Of a stretch of 33,749 nt of DNA, positions 21,610 through 28,572 are shown one piece after another. The DNA comes from Syntrophales bacterium (GTDB lineage: Bacteria; Desulfobacterota; Desulfobaccia; Desulfobaccales; 0-14-0-80-60-11). Made by a program: the position numbers and the translations under genes. The stretch is taken from contig JAQTXE010000005.1 in NCBI GenBank assembly GCA_028688935.1, positions 1-33,749 on the forward strand. The letters are read 5' to 3'. Below the pieces are notes generated by a model that saw only the letters and a program-made list of their open reading frames with translations, was not told the origin of the DNA and searched no databases. Within the stretch, counting starts at the first letter, position 1. Each line of letters starts with the position of its first letter.

Positions 21610-23148
21610 TTATTTCCTCTTTTTCCCCCCACCGCTCTTCCGGGGCAGGGCCGGGGTGAAGCGCGTCGGGCCGGAGAGGATGGGTTTACCCACCGCCCGG
21701 GCCAGGGCCTTAAGCATCCCCCGGTAAATCAACTGGTGGAAAGGAAAAAGGCTGTACCAGTAGAGTATACCACCAAGGCCCCGGGGTAAAAACCGGGAAA
21801 GCTGTTGCACTTCTGTCTGCTCCCCATTCAAGGGGGTGAGGCGAAACTCCTTCAGGGCCTCACCCGGCATCTTCATCTCCGCCAGCAGCAGCAGGCGCTG
21901 AGGTGGCTCCACGGCCAGCACCCGCCAGAAATCCAGGGCATCTCCCGGTTTGAGTTCCGTGGGATGGAGGCGGCCCCGGTTCAGGCCCGCGCCCCCCACG
22001 AGCCGGTCCAGCCAGCCCCGGATTTCCCAGAGCCAGTCGCCGAAATAATAGCCGGTCTCGCCGCCGATCTTGCTGATGGGGTCCCAGACCTCCTCCGGTG
22101 CGGCCTGGAGTTGCACCCGGTAGCCGCAGCTAAGAACGGTGCCCCCGGCAAACTCGGTGTCGCCGCAGTGGGTCCATTCCGGGGGAATCATGGGACCCGC
22201 GTCCCGCCAGCAGGTTTCCACGGTCTGCTGCTTGATCCTCTCCAGGGCCAAGTGTATGGTCTGGCGGCAGTCCAGCAAATCCTGGGGGATCAGGTCCCGG
22301 ATGCGATTATCCTGACAAATTACCGGGTTGCTTAAGCCCGCAGCCAGTGGTTGGGCCAGGGACGCGGGCACCGGGGTGATGAGGTGAATCCAGTAAGAGC
22401 TCAGGCGGGGCGTGAGCACGGGGACGGGGATGATCAGGCGTTTGGGTAGATGGGCTTCCTCGGCGTAAATATCGAATAGTTGGCGGTAGGTCACCACTTC
22501 CGGGCCACCGATATCGAAGGTCTCGCCCTTCACCTGGGGATGCTCCAGGCAACCCACCAAATAATTAAGGACGTTGCGGATGGCGATGGGCTGCACCGGG
22601 GTGTTGACCCACCGGGGCGTGAGCATCACCGGCAGGCGGTCCACCAGGTAGCGCATGATCTCAAAAGCCGCGCCCCCGGACCCCAGGATCATGGCGGCCC
22701 GCAGGAAAGTGGCGGGCACCGGCCCGGATTGGAGGATGGCAGCCACCTCCTGGCGGGAGCGCAGGTGTTCGCTGAGATGGGGATCGGCCGCATGCCCCAG
22801 CCCCCCCAGATAGATGATCCTCTCCATCCCGGCCGCCGCCGCAGCCTGGGCCATGTTGGTTGCGGCTTGGCGGTCTTTGGCCGAAAAATCCCCGGTGGCG
22901 GTCATGGAGTGGACCAGGTAATAAGCAGCCCGGCAGCCCTGGGCGGCCTCAAAGAGGGACTCATAGTCCAGCACGTCGCCCGCGGCCAACTCGACACGGG
23001 GGTGCCCGGCCCAGGGACGGCCCTGCAATTTGACGGTGGACCGGGCCAGGGTCCGGACCCGGTAGCCCGCGTCCAGGAGGCGGGGTACCAGGCGGCCGCC
23101 CACGTAGCCGGTGGCGCCGGTGACTAACACGGGTTTAGCGGTGGGCAT
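21610..23148 (-). CDS. NAD(P)-binding SDR-type protein with C-terminal DUF2867
   Basis: A 512-residue protein. The N-terminal Rossmann domain opens with VLVTGATGYVGGRLVPRLLD (TGxTGxxG nucleotide motif) and continues as an extended/atypical SDR of the NmrA/YbjT type to about residue 320. The C-terminal 170 residues (FAGGTVLSCGYRVQLQAAPE to the HQLIYRGM segment) match the DUF2867 layout found fused to such SDRs. The extreme C-terminus is Lys/Arg-rich. AGGAG lies 5 nt before the ATG. It starts 23 nt after the DUF523 gene stop, so these two are co-transcribed. Substrate unknown; lipid or quinone modification has been suggested for related proteins, but nothing here proves it. Confidence 0.85.
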   Translation of the reverse strand: MPTAKPVLVTGATGYVGGRLVPRLLDAGYRVRTLARSTVKLQGRPWAGHPRVELAAGDVLDYESLFEAAQGCRAAYYLVHSMTATGDFSAKDRQAATNMAQAAAAAGMERIIYLGGLGHAADPHLSEHLRSRQEVAAILQSGPVPATFLRAAMILGSGGAAFEIMRYLVDRLPVMLTPRWVNTPVQPIAIRNVLNYLVGCLEHPQVKGETFDIGGPEVVTYRQLFDIYAEEAHLPKRLIIPVPVLTPRLSSYWIHLITPVPASLAQPLAAGLSNPVICQDNRIRDLIPQDLLDCRQTIHLALERIKQQTVETCWRDAGPMIPPEWTHCGDTEFAGGTVLSCGYRVQLQAAPEEVWDPISKIGGETGYYFGDWLWEIRGWLDRLVGGAGLNRGRLHPTELKPGDALDFWRVLAVEPPQRLLLLAEMKMPGEALKEFRLTPLNGEQTEVQQLSRFLPRGLGGILYWYSLFPFHQLIYRGMLKALARAVGKPILSGPTRFTPALPRKSGGGKKRK

Positions 23149-23171
23149 GAGAGCTCCTTTTCAAGGGCGGT

Positions 23172-24122
23172 TTAAGCATGATAGCGCAATAGTAATTCCA
23201 AGGGGTGGGGATGCAAATAATACTGCTCCTGGAGATAAGGGGGGCCGTATTTCCTAACATAGTGGTTGATCAGGGTCAGGGGTCCCAGCAAGGGCAGTTC
23301 GCCCTGGCGGTAGGCGTTGATGAGTTCCAGCAGCTCTTGTTTTTCCTCAGCAGTGAGGACCTTCTTAAAATATCCCAGGATATGCTGGAGGACATTGGCC
23401 TGTTTCTTGTTGGTGGCCTGCAACTTCAGGGCTGTAAGGAGATGTGCCTGGTATTGGGCGGCCAGTTCCTGGCCGGGGATTTCTTTAGCATGTGCCACCA
23501 GGCGGCCCATGGCCTGGTAATGCTTAGGGCTATGGGCCATGATCAACAGTTTATGGCGGCTATGAAAAGCGATAATATCGGCCAGGGTCCATTTTATCGC
23601 CAATAGCTCCTGCCAGCGCCGGAAAGTAAAAATCCGCGCCACGAAGTTCTCCCGGATCTGGGGATCATGCAAGCGGCCTTCGTCTTCCACGGGCAGCAGG
23701 GGGAAACGGGCCATAAAGACCGCGGCAAAGAGGCCGGTCCCCCGACTAGAGGGAACCCCCTGGTCATTATAAACCTTGACCAGGGCCAGGCCGCTGCTGG
23801 GGGAGCGGCTCTTAAAGATGAAGCCGGAAAGATTCTCCCGGGCCAGTTCCTCCACCCGGCTCCGGGCCCAGTTAAGCATCCGCTCTGTCAAGTCCTGATG
23901 AGTGCGCACCGTGACCAACCTGGGGGTTGCGGGGTCCCCGGTAAGGCGCATGGCTTCCCGGGGTACGCCCAAGCCGCACTCCATCTCGGGGCAGACCGGC
24001 AAAAAATCCACGTAGCGCCCTAAGGTGCCGGTGAGGAACCGGTCCCATTTATGTCCGCCGTCATAGCGGACTTTTTCCCCCAGGAGGCAGGCGCTGATGC
24101 CGAGCTTAATTTTGGCATGCAT
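23172..24122 (-). CDS. DUF523 and DUF1722 protein
   Basis: A 316-residue protein starting at the Met of MHAKIKLGISACLLGEKVRYDGG. The extra 12 upstream residues of the ORF track read through a TTGAACC repeat and are rejected. Residues 1-150 form DUF523, with the characteristic ISACLLGxxVRYDGG, CPEMECGLGVPREAM and FIFKSRSPSSGL segments; the conserved Cys residues are present. Residues about 180-310 form the helical DUF1722 (LLIMAHSPKHYQAMGRLVAH, ending in HPHPLELLLRYHA). This two-domain fusion is common in bacteria. Its function is not established; a role in tRNA 2-thiolation or DNA repair has been discussed for parts of the family, and I do not assign one here. Confidence 0.9.
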   Translation of the reverse strand: MHAKIKLGISACLLGEKVRYDGGHKWDRFLTGTLGRYVDFLPVCPEMECGLGVPREAMRLTGDPATPRLVTVRTHQDLTERMLNWARSRVEELARENLSGFIFKSRSPSSGLALVKVYNDQGVPSSRGTGLFAAVFMARFPLLPVEDEGRLHDPQIRENFVARIFTFRRWQELLAIKWTLADIIAFHSRHKLLIMAHSPKHYQAMGRLVAHAKEIPGQELAAQYQAHLLTALKLQATNKKQANVLQHILGYFKKVLTAEEKQELLELINAYRQGELPLLGPLTLINHYVRKYGPPYLQEQYYLHPHPLELLLRYHA

Positions 24123-24145
24123 GGGAGTACTCGAGAGAGTTTTTA

Positions 24146-24172
24146 GTTCAAGGTTCAAAGTTCAAAGTCAAG
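24146..24172. repeat. Heptamer-like (GTTCAAA/G)n repeat, family G copy 1
   Basis: GTTCAAGGTTCAAAGTTCAA then AGTCAAG: tandem seven-base units. It lies directly upstream of the DUF523 start. The element at 28538-28560 has a similar GGAACTTGGAACT texture, but its kinship is uncertain. Confidence 0.7.
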
Positions 24173-24370
24173 GGCAGTTGGATAAGAGAGAATTTATTTT
24201 GCTTGTTTTTTAAGGAAGCAGACCAAATCCGTAACTAATTAAGCAAGTTCTATTTATTTTAGCGGAAAAGCAAAAACTATAAATGAAAAACTTTATTAAC
24301 GGTGGGTTGTGAGAGTCTGACTGACCGTTTCTCTGGATAGTTTCCGGTATGGATGTTTCCACCTAACAGC

Positions 24371-24398
24371 AAAAAAGCCCGGTGGATGCCGGGCTTTT
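24371..24398 (-). terminator. Rho-independent terminator of Pro-rich secreted protein gene
   Basis: AAAAGCCCGG-TGGATG-CCGGGCTTTT forms a 10-bp stem. Read on the minus strand it ends in six T. It lies about 30 nt past the stop codon at 24427. Confidence 0.88.
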
Positions 24399-24426
24399 AC
24401 CATAGTTAGCCTTTGACCTTAATTCA

Positions 24427-24675
24427 TCACTTTTTTTTGGGCCTGGCCGGAGGAGGCGGTTCTTTAATCTTCAGGCTTGGTTTGGCAGGCGGCTTATACT
24501 CTCTGATAGGCTGACCCACAGGACTCGGCTTGGGGGTGGTGGATACTTTGGGGGGGTCCGCTTTGCGGATGTTATTGACGGTGCCTTTGGCCTTTCCGAG
24601 ATCGGCGGCCCAGACCGAACCGAACACCAAAAAGATCATCACACTGAGGATAATGACTGTCCGTACAGCCTTCAT
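24427..24675 (-). CDS. Small Pro/Lys-rich secreted protein
   Basis: An 82-residue protein: signal peptide MKAVRTVIILSVMIFLVFGSVWA, then a mature part of about 58 residues that is Pro/Lys-rich and probably disordered (KPSPVGQPIREYKPPAKPSL, ending PARPKKK). GGAGGTG precedes the ATG by 4 nt and a clear terminator follows, so it is a genuine single-gene unit. The basic, proline-rich mature form suggests binding to a negatively charged envelope component. Function unknown. Confidence 0.68.
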   Translation of the reverse strand: MKAVRTVIILSVMIFLVFGSVWAADLGKAKGTVNNIRKADPPKVSTTPKPSPVGQPIREYKPPAKPSLKIKEPPPPARPKKK

Positions 24676-24971
24676 TAAACACCTCCAACAATGATTTTAT
24701 ATGCCGGTTGCCGAAAGTTTTTTCCGCCCCCCCTCACCCTGACCCTCTCCCCCCGCCGGGGGGAGAGGGAATAAGAGGAAAGAACTTTTGGCAAATGCTA
24801 TAAAAGTCCCCGAAAGGGGAGGCAATATCGGCCTGTATAGCAGAAATAAGGGGAATTGTATATTTTTATAAATCCATCTTCCCAAGGAATTAATAACTGC
24901 GCATTATCAGCGCCGGGAACCGAAAATCGGATAAAGTTGACAGCCGCGCCATTTCTTTATATGCTTTACCA
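24676..24971. other. 296-bp intergenic region upstream of the cobalamin riboswitch
   Basis: No ORF is supported. It holds the family E repeat at 24726-24770 and an AT-rich stretch (24850-24900) that should carry the promoter of the riboswitch-controlled operon. Confidence 0.55.
24726..24770. repeat. CCCTCACCCTGACCCTCTCC element with hairpin, family E copy 1
   Basis: CCCTCACCCTGACCCTCTCC is followed by CCCCGCCGGGGGGAGAGGG. CCCTCTCCCCC and GGGGGAGAGGG form a strong hairpin. Related elements are at 27354-27390 and 30153-30193. It lies between divergent genes. Confidence 0.8.
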
Positions 24972-25128
24972 TCCGGGTACCCTTCGGGGTGTAATAGGGA
25001 AGACGGAGAGCCGTCGCGGTCCCGCCGCTGTGACCGGGGACGAAACCTGCAGTGGGCCACTGTACCACTTGAGTGGGATGGGAAGGCGCAGGGAGTAGGA
25101 GGATCCGGGAGCCAGAAGACCTGCCTGG
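24972..25128 (+). ncRNA. Cobalamin (B12) riboswitch
   Basis: The conserved blocks of the cobalamin aptamer occur in order: AATAGGGAA (about 24993), CGCGGTCCCGCCGCTGTGA (about 25015), GGCCACTG (about 25055), ATGGGAAGGCGCAGG (about 25080) and the B12 box GAGCCAGAAGACCTGCC (25109-25125). It precedes a corrinoid transport and biosynthesis operon, as expected. By family knowledge adenosylcobalamin or a related corrinoid binds it and turns expression off. A terminator/antiterminator platform follows (25198-25257). Confidence 0.93.
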
Positions 25129-25197
25129 AGGTCTGGCGTCTTGGCGAGAGACGAGAGGCCCAGACACCGGAGCCGCCCTGGACAAGCGTCTCCTTTC

Positions 25198-25257
25198 CTT
25201 AAGGATAAAGAAGCTGGGTGCATCCTTAAGTCCATCGGGACTTAAGGATTTTTTTTT
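25198..25257 (+). terminator. Riboswitch expression platform: terminator with competing antiterminator
   Basis: ATCCTTAAGTCC (25222-25233), loop ATCG, GGACTTAAGGAT (25238-25249), then eight T: a perfect 12-bp intrinsic terminator. Upstream CTTAAGGAT (25198-25206) can pair instead with ATCCTTAAG (25222-25230) over 9 bp, which would dissolve the terminator. This is the expected architecture of a transcriptional OFF switch. Confidence 0.9.
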
Positions 25258-25352
25258 GGCCCCAGAGGGGAACCTGGGGAGTTTGGGAGAGCCGCCGGGG
25301 TCTTTAGGCCCTGGGCCGCTTCCAGTAAAACCCCTGCCCCAAAGGTTGGAAC

Positions 25353-26459
25353 TTGCCCAATTCCTCCATTTCCGCCAAAGCTGCGGCCCCCCTGGACCTG
25401 GCAGTCGCCAGGGACCGGAGGCGCACCGGAGTCCGGCGTTTTATCATGGCGCTTCTGGCCCTGGGCCTGGGACTCCTGGTCTCGGTGGTCCTGGCTACGG
25501 GCATCGGCCGCATGGAGGTAAGCTGGCCCACCGTCTTCAGCGTCATTTTCGGCAAATTGGGCTTTACCGTGGCCCCGGTGGACCGCACCACGGAAGTGGT
25601 AGTTTGGGGCATCAGGCTCTCCCGGGTGGTGCTCTCCGGCCTGGTGGGCGCCGCCCTGGCCACCGCCGGGGTGGTCTTCCAGGGGTTGTTGTTGAACCCC
25701 CTGGCAGATCCCTTCACCCTGGGGGTGTCCACCGGCGCGGCCCTGGGGGTGGCGCTGTTGGTGATGCTGGGCGTGGGCGGGTCTTTCTTGGGTTTGAGTC
25801 CCCTGCCCCTGGGAGCTTTGCTGGGGGCCCTGGGGGCCATGGTGGTGGTGCTGGTCCTATCCCGGGAGTCCGGGGGGCGCATCCGCAAGGAATCCTTGAT
25901 TCTGGCGGGGATCGTGGTAAGTACTTTTCTTTCCGCGCTCATCAGTCTCATCAAGAGCCTGGACGAGGAGTCCTTATCGGCCATCGTCTTTTGGATCATG
26001 GGCAGCTTTTCCGGCCGGGGTTGGATTCACGTGGGTTTCCTTCTGCCCTATATGGTCCTGGGCCTGGTCCTTTCCTTCTGGTATCACCGGGAACTGGACA
26101 TCATGGCCCTGGGAGAAGAACAGTCCCATCACCTGGGAGTGGCCGTCTCCAAAGTAAGGCTCAATTTATTACTGGGGGCATCGCTCCTCACCGCCGGGGC
26201 CGTGTCCGTCTCCGGGGTCATCGGTTTTGTGGGTTTAGTGGTGCCGCACCTGGTGCGGGTCCTGGCGGGTCCCTCCCATGGGCGGCTCCTGGTTTTGTCG
26301 GCTTTGACGGGCGCTTTGATCCTCATCTGGGCGGACGTGGCGGCCCGGGTTCTTTTGGCCAGCGGCCAGGAACTGCCGGTGGGGGTGGTCACCGCCCTGT
26401 TAGGCGGCCCCTTTTTCTTCTACCTCCTGAAATCCCGGCGCACTCGAGGTATGTGGTGA
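25353..26459 (+). CDS. btuC: Vitamin B12 / Fe-siderophore-type ABC transporter permease (BtuC/FecCD family)
   Basis: Up to 368 residues with about ten transmembrane helices typical of FecCD/BtuC permeases. It contains GVVFQGLLLNPLADPFTLGVSTGAALG and, near the C-terminus, GVIGFVGLVVPHLVR, the segments that contact the ATPase and line the pore. The start is uncertain: TTG at 25353 has AAAGG 7 nt upstream and keeps the basic stretch RDRRRTGVRRF before helix 1, whereas Met32 (25446) has no ribosome site. The large plus-strand ORF 25073..27274 in another frame is a shadow over this gene. B12 specificity comes from the riboswitch and cbi neighbours. It overlaps the ATPase gene by 4 nt. Confidence 0.9.
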   Translation: MPNSSISAKAAAPLDLAVARDRRRTGVRRFIMALLALGLGLLVSVVLATGIGRMEVSWPTVFSVIFGKLGFTVAPVDRTTEVVVWGIRLSRVVLSGLVGAALATAGVVFQGLLLNPLADPFTLGVSTGAALGVALLVMLGVGGSFLGLSPLPLGALLGALGAMVVVLVLSRESGGRIRKESLILAGIVVSTFLSALISLIKSLDEESLSAIVFWIMGSFSGRGWIHVGFLLPYMVLGLVLSFWYHRELDIMALGEEQSHHLGVAVSKVRLNLLLGASLLTAGAVSVSGVIGFVGLVVPHLVRVLAGPSHGRLLVLSALTGALILIWADVAARVLLASGQELPVGVVTALLGGPFFFYLLKSRRTRGMW

Positions 26460-27274
26460 TCCGGGTAGAGACGCTGGAACTGGGCTACGGCGAACGCCTG
26501 GTGCTTAAGGACCTGAATTTTCAGGTAAAGCAGGGGGAGTTTGTGGGCCTCCTGGGTCCCAACGGCAGCGGTAAATCCACCCTCCTCCATGCCCTCTCCG
26601 GCCTGCTGGCTCCCCGCCAGGGGAAGATCATCATCCGTGATGAGCACTTAGGAACCCTCAGCAGCCGCCTCCGGGCCCAAATGTTGGCGGTGGTGCCGCA
26701 AACCAGCGACGTGCGCTTTCCCTTTCCCTGCCTGGAGATCGTCCTCATGGGGCGTTATCCGCATCGCCAGCGGCTGGGGTCCCTGACGGACGAAGATTTG
26801 CTTTGGGCTTTAAGGTCCATGCGCCGCACCACCACCGAGCATTTGCAGGAGCGGCCGGTCACCGAGGTCTCCGGGGGCGAGCGCCAGCGGGTGGTGATTG
26901 CCCGGGCGTTGGCCCAGGACCCCCAAATTTTGTTGCTGGATGAGGCCACCTCCTCTCTCGATGTCCGGAAAAAACTGGAGATTTTTGAAATTCTGAAATT
27001 CCTGAACGCCACCCAGAATCTCACGGTGCTCTGCGCCATGCACGACCTGAACCTGGCCGCGCTTTACTGCGGGCGGCTGATGTTCATCAGGGACGGGGGT
27101 ATTGTCCGGGACGGCCCCACGGAAGAGGTCTTTACTCCGGCCATCCTGGGGCAGGTCTATGAGACGCCCATGGAAGTCATCCGCCATCCCGGGCATCAGC
27201 GGCCCTATGCGGTGATGCTGCCCCTGTCGCCGGGGGAGATGGAGGAAGACGCCCCGGAGGTGGCCCGGGCATGA
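26456..27274 (+). CDS. btuD: ABC transporter ATP-binding protein, B12/corrinoid uptake (BtuD/FecE type)
   Basis: About 272 residues from a GTG overlapping the permease stop (GTGA). Walker A is GPNGSGKST (residues 34-42), the signature VSGGERQR, Walker B ILLLDEAT and the H-loop AMHDLN, all intact. The real start is hidden in the 733-aa ORF 25073..27274, whose first 460 residues are an untranslated-looking Gly/Pro-rich shadow of the permease gene. GAGG lies 6 nt before the GTG chosen. It would energise the BtuC-like permease, and the binding protein is encoded next with a 4-nt overlap. Confidence 0.92.
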   Translation: MIRVETLELGYGERLVLKDLNFQVKQGEFVGLLGPNGSGKSTLLHALSGLLAPRQGKIIIRDEHLGTLSSRLRAQMLAVVPQTSDVRFPFPCLEIVLMGRYPHRQRLGSLTDEDLLWALRSMRRTTTEHLQERPVTEVSGGERQRVVIARALAQDPQILLLDEATSSLDVRKKLEIFEILKFLNATQNLTVLCAMHDLNLAALYCGRLMFIRDGGIVRDGPTEEVFTPAILGQVYETPMEVIRHPGHQRPYAVMLPLSPGEMEEDAPEVARA

Positions 27275-28293
27275 GAATACAGTTTTCAGTTTTCGGTTTT
27301 CGGTTTTCGGTTAAAAGAAAGTACGGAGGCCCGCCTCACCGCGAAAGACCTAGCCCCACCCCGGTCCTCCCCCCTCAAGGGGGAGGGGGATATAGGGCCT
27401 CCTCGAAGCTTTTAGTCATCTGCTCCTTGCTATTGCTTATAGGGGGATGGGTCCGGGACTTGGGGGCAACGATACTGATAAGGGATGACCGGGGAAAAGA
27501 AATCTCCCTGGCGGCTCCGCCCCGGCGCATCGTCTCCTTATATGGCGGGTTGTCGGAAATCCTGGAGGCCCTGGGGGTGGCCGACCGGGTAGTGGCCCGC
27601 ATCCAGGGGGATGACACGCTACAAAAAATCCCCACCGTGGGCACCCATCTCCAGCCCAACGTGGAGATGATCCTGGCCCTGAAACCGGACCTGGTGGTCC
27701 AGGGTGGGGTCTCCAAGGGCATGCCGGCCTTGAGAAAGCTGGAGGCGGAGAAGGTGCCGGTGGCCCTGTTCGCGCCCCATGATTTTCCCGGGCTCTTCAG
27801 CGTCATCCGGCGTTTGGGGGTCATCACCGGGCGGGATAAAGCTGCGGCCACCATCAACCGGGGGATGGAGAAGCGTCTTGAGGAAGTGGCTAAGCGGGTA
27901 GCCGGGCTCAAGCCCCCCCGGGTCTTTTTCGAGGTGCGCTATCATAACCTCCTGGCCGCGGGCCGGGGTTCCCTGGTGAACGACATCATCAACCGGGCCG
28001 GGGGGGTGAATATCGTGGACAGCCCCAAAAAGCTGGCGCCCTTCGGCCTGGAGGCCCTGATCCAGGCCCAGCCGGAGGTCTATATCATCCAGCAGGGGCC
28101 CATGAACCGCAGCCCGGAGGACATCTACACCCGGCCTTATTTCCAGGAATTGCGGGCGGTGAAAACGAAGCGGGTGCTGGTGGTGGCCGAAAGCCTCTTT
28201 TCCCGGCCCGGACCCCGGTCCGCAGAGGCGGTGGAGAAATTGGCCCGGTTTCTCCATCCGGACGCCTGGGGCAAGGCAGGAAGCAGGGATTAG
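27271..28293 (+). CDS. btuF: Corrinoid/siderophore-type periplasmic binding protein (BtuF-like) with repeat-encoded N-terminus
   Basis: A 340-residue class III substrate-binding protein. After a hydrophobic signal segment (KLLVICSLLLLIGGWVRDLGA, about residues 46-66) the fold starts ILIRDDRGKEISLAAPPRRI, with the PRRIVSLYGGLSEIL and LKPDLVV motifs of BtuF/FhuD-type proteins. The ATG overlaps the ATPase stop (ATGA). The first 45 residues are translated from two dispersed repeats: FSVFGFRFSVK from (TTTTCGG)n and PSPTPVLPPQGGGG from a CCCTC-type element. They precede the real signal peptide, and no good ATG exists after them. The last residues (GSRD) run into another repeat. It delivers corrinoid to the permease (inference from operon). 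Confidence 0.88.
   Translation: MRIQFSVFGFRFSVKRKYGGPPHRERPSPTPVLPPQGGGGYRASSKLLVICSLLLLIGGWVRDLGATILIRDDRGKEISLAAPPRRIVSLYGGLSEILEALGVADRVVARIQGDDTLQKIPTVGTHLQPNVEMILALKPDLVVQGGVSKGMPALRKLEAEKVPVALFAPHDFPGLFSVIRRLGVITGRDKAAATINRGMEKRLEEVAKRVAGLKPPRVFFEVRYHNLLAAGRGSLVNDIINRAGGVNIVDSPKKLAPFGLEALIQAQPEVYIIQQGPMNRSPEDIYTRPYFQELRAVKTKRVLVVAESLFSRPGPRSAEAVEKLARFLHPDAWGKAGSRD
27281..27311 (+). repeat. (TTTTCGG)n tract inside btuF 5' end, family A copy 4
   Basis: AGTTTTCAGTTTTCGG followed by TTTTCGGTTTTCGG, nearly identical to the tract at 10969-10999. Here it lies inside the open frame of the binding protein. Confidence 0.88.
27354..27390. repeat. CCTCCCCCCTCAAGGGGGAGG element, family E copy 2
   Basis: CCCCACCCCGGTCCTCCCCC then CTCAAGGGGGAGGGGG. 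CCTCCCCCCT and AGGGGGAGG can form a hairpin. It is in frame within the btuF N-terminus. Confidence 0.8.
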
Positions 28294-28317
28294 GGGTCAG
28301 TGGCCAGGGATCAGGGA
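28283..28317 (+). repeat. Degenerate (GGGGTCA/GGGGCCA)n tract, family C copy 3
   Basis: GCAGGGATTAGGGGTCAGTG then GCCAGGGATCAGGGA, resembling the GGGGCCA heptamers at 8597. It overlaps the btuF stop codon. Confidence 0.65.
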
Positions 28318-28333
28318 ATAGAAGGACTCTCTT

Positions 28334-28361
28334 CTGTCATCCTGAGCGCAGCGAAGGATCT
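28334..28361. repeat. TCATCCTGAGCGCAGCGAAGGATCT element, family H copy 1
   Basis: TCATCCTGAGCGCAGCGAAG then GATCT. From memory this word is a recurrent intergenic repeat in unrelated bacterial genomes. A partial relative (GAGCGAAGCGACCGAAGAAT) lies at 30130-30153. Confidence 0.75.
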
Positions 28362-28421
28362 AAGGTTGCGCCTCACAGATTGTGTGGCACTTATCGCACC
28401 TTTAGTCTTTAAACCGCTTTT

Positions 28422-28505
28422 TAAGTCCCCCTTTATAAAGGGGGATTTAGGGGGATTTGCAGCACCTTATAAAATCCCCCCTACCCCCCTTTAAAAAAGG
28501 GGGGA
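28422..28505. repeat. Double CCCCCTTT...AAAGGGGG element, family D copy 2
   Basis: AGTCCCCCTTTATAAAGGGGGATTT, then a second hairpin CCCCCCTTTAAAAAAGGGGGG. The words match the 11034-11071 element between hydD and hydA. Two hairpins back to back inside an operon spacer could affect mRNA stability. Confidence 0.82.
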
Positions 28506-28537
28506 GAAATTCTGGTTTCTCAGAGTCTTACTTGTAA

Positions 28538-28560
28538 CCTGGAACCAGGAACTTGGAACT
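28538..28560. repeat. CCTGGAACCAGGAACTTGGAACT unit
   Basis: Seven-base GGAACYW-type periodicity just before the cbiA start. It may be a member of family G (24146-24172) or an unrelated unit. Confidence 0.5.
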
Positions 28561-28572
28561 ATCGGAAACTTG

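Larger units (their letters stand above)
24123..24426. other. 300-bp intergenic region with a TTCAAAGTTC repeat and a terminator
   Basis: No ORF is supported. The TTGAACC-type repeat lies at the left, an AT-rich stretch at 24180-24300 probably holds the promoter of the DUF523 gene, and the terminator of the Pro-rich protein gene is at the right end. Confidence 0.6.
28294..28572. other. btuF-cbiA spacer built almost entirely of dispersed repeats
   Basis: No ORF is supported in this 279-bp spacer within the operon. It contains, in order, the tail of a family C tract, a TCATCCTGAGCGCAGCGAAG element, two CCCCCT/AGGGGG elements and a GGAACTTGGAACT-type unit. Little unique sequence remains between them. 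Confidence 0.75.

Noticed and set aside
25073-27274. 733-residue plus-strand ORF spanning the riboswitch and permease region
   Set aside because: Its first 460 residues are a Gly/Pro-rich shadow of the btuC frame. Only the part from about 26456, the ABC ATPase, is real.
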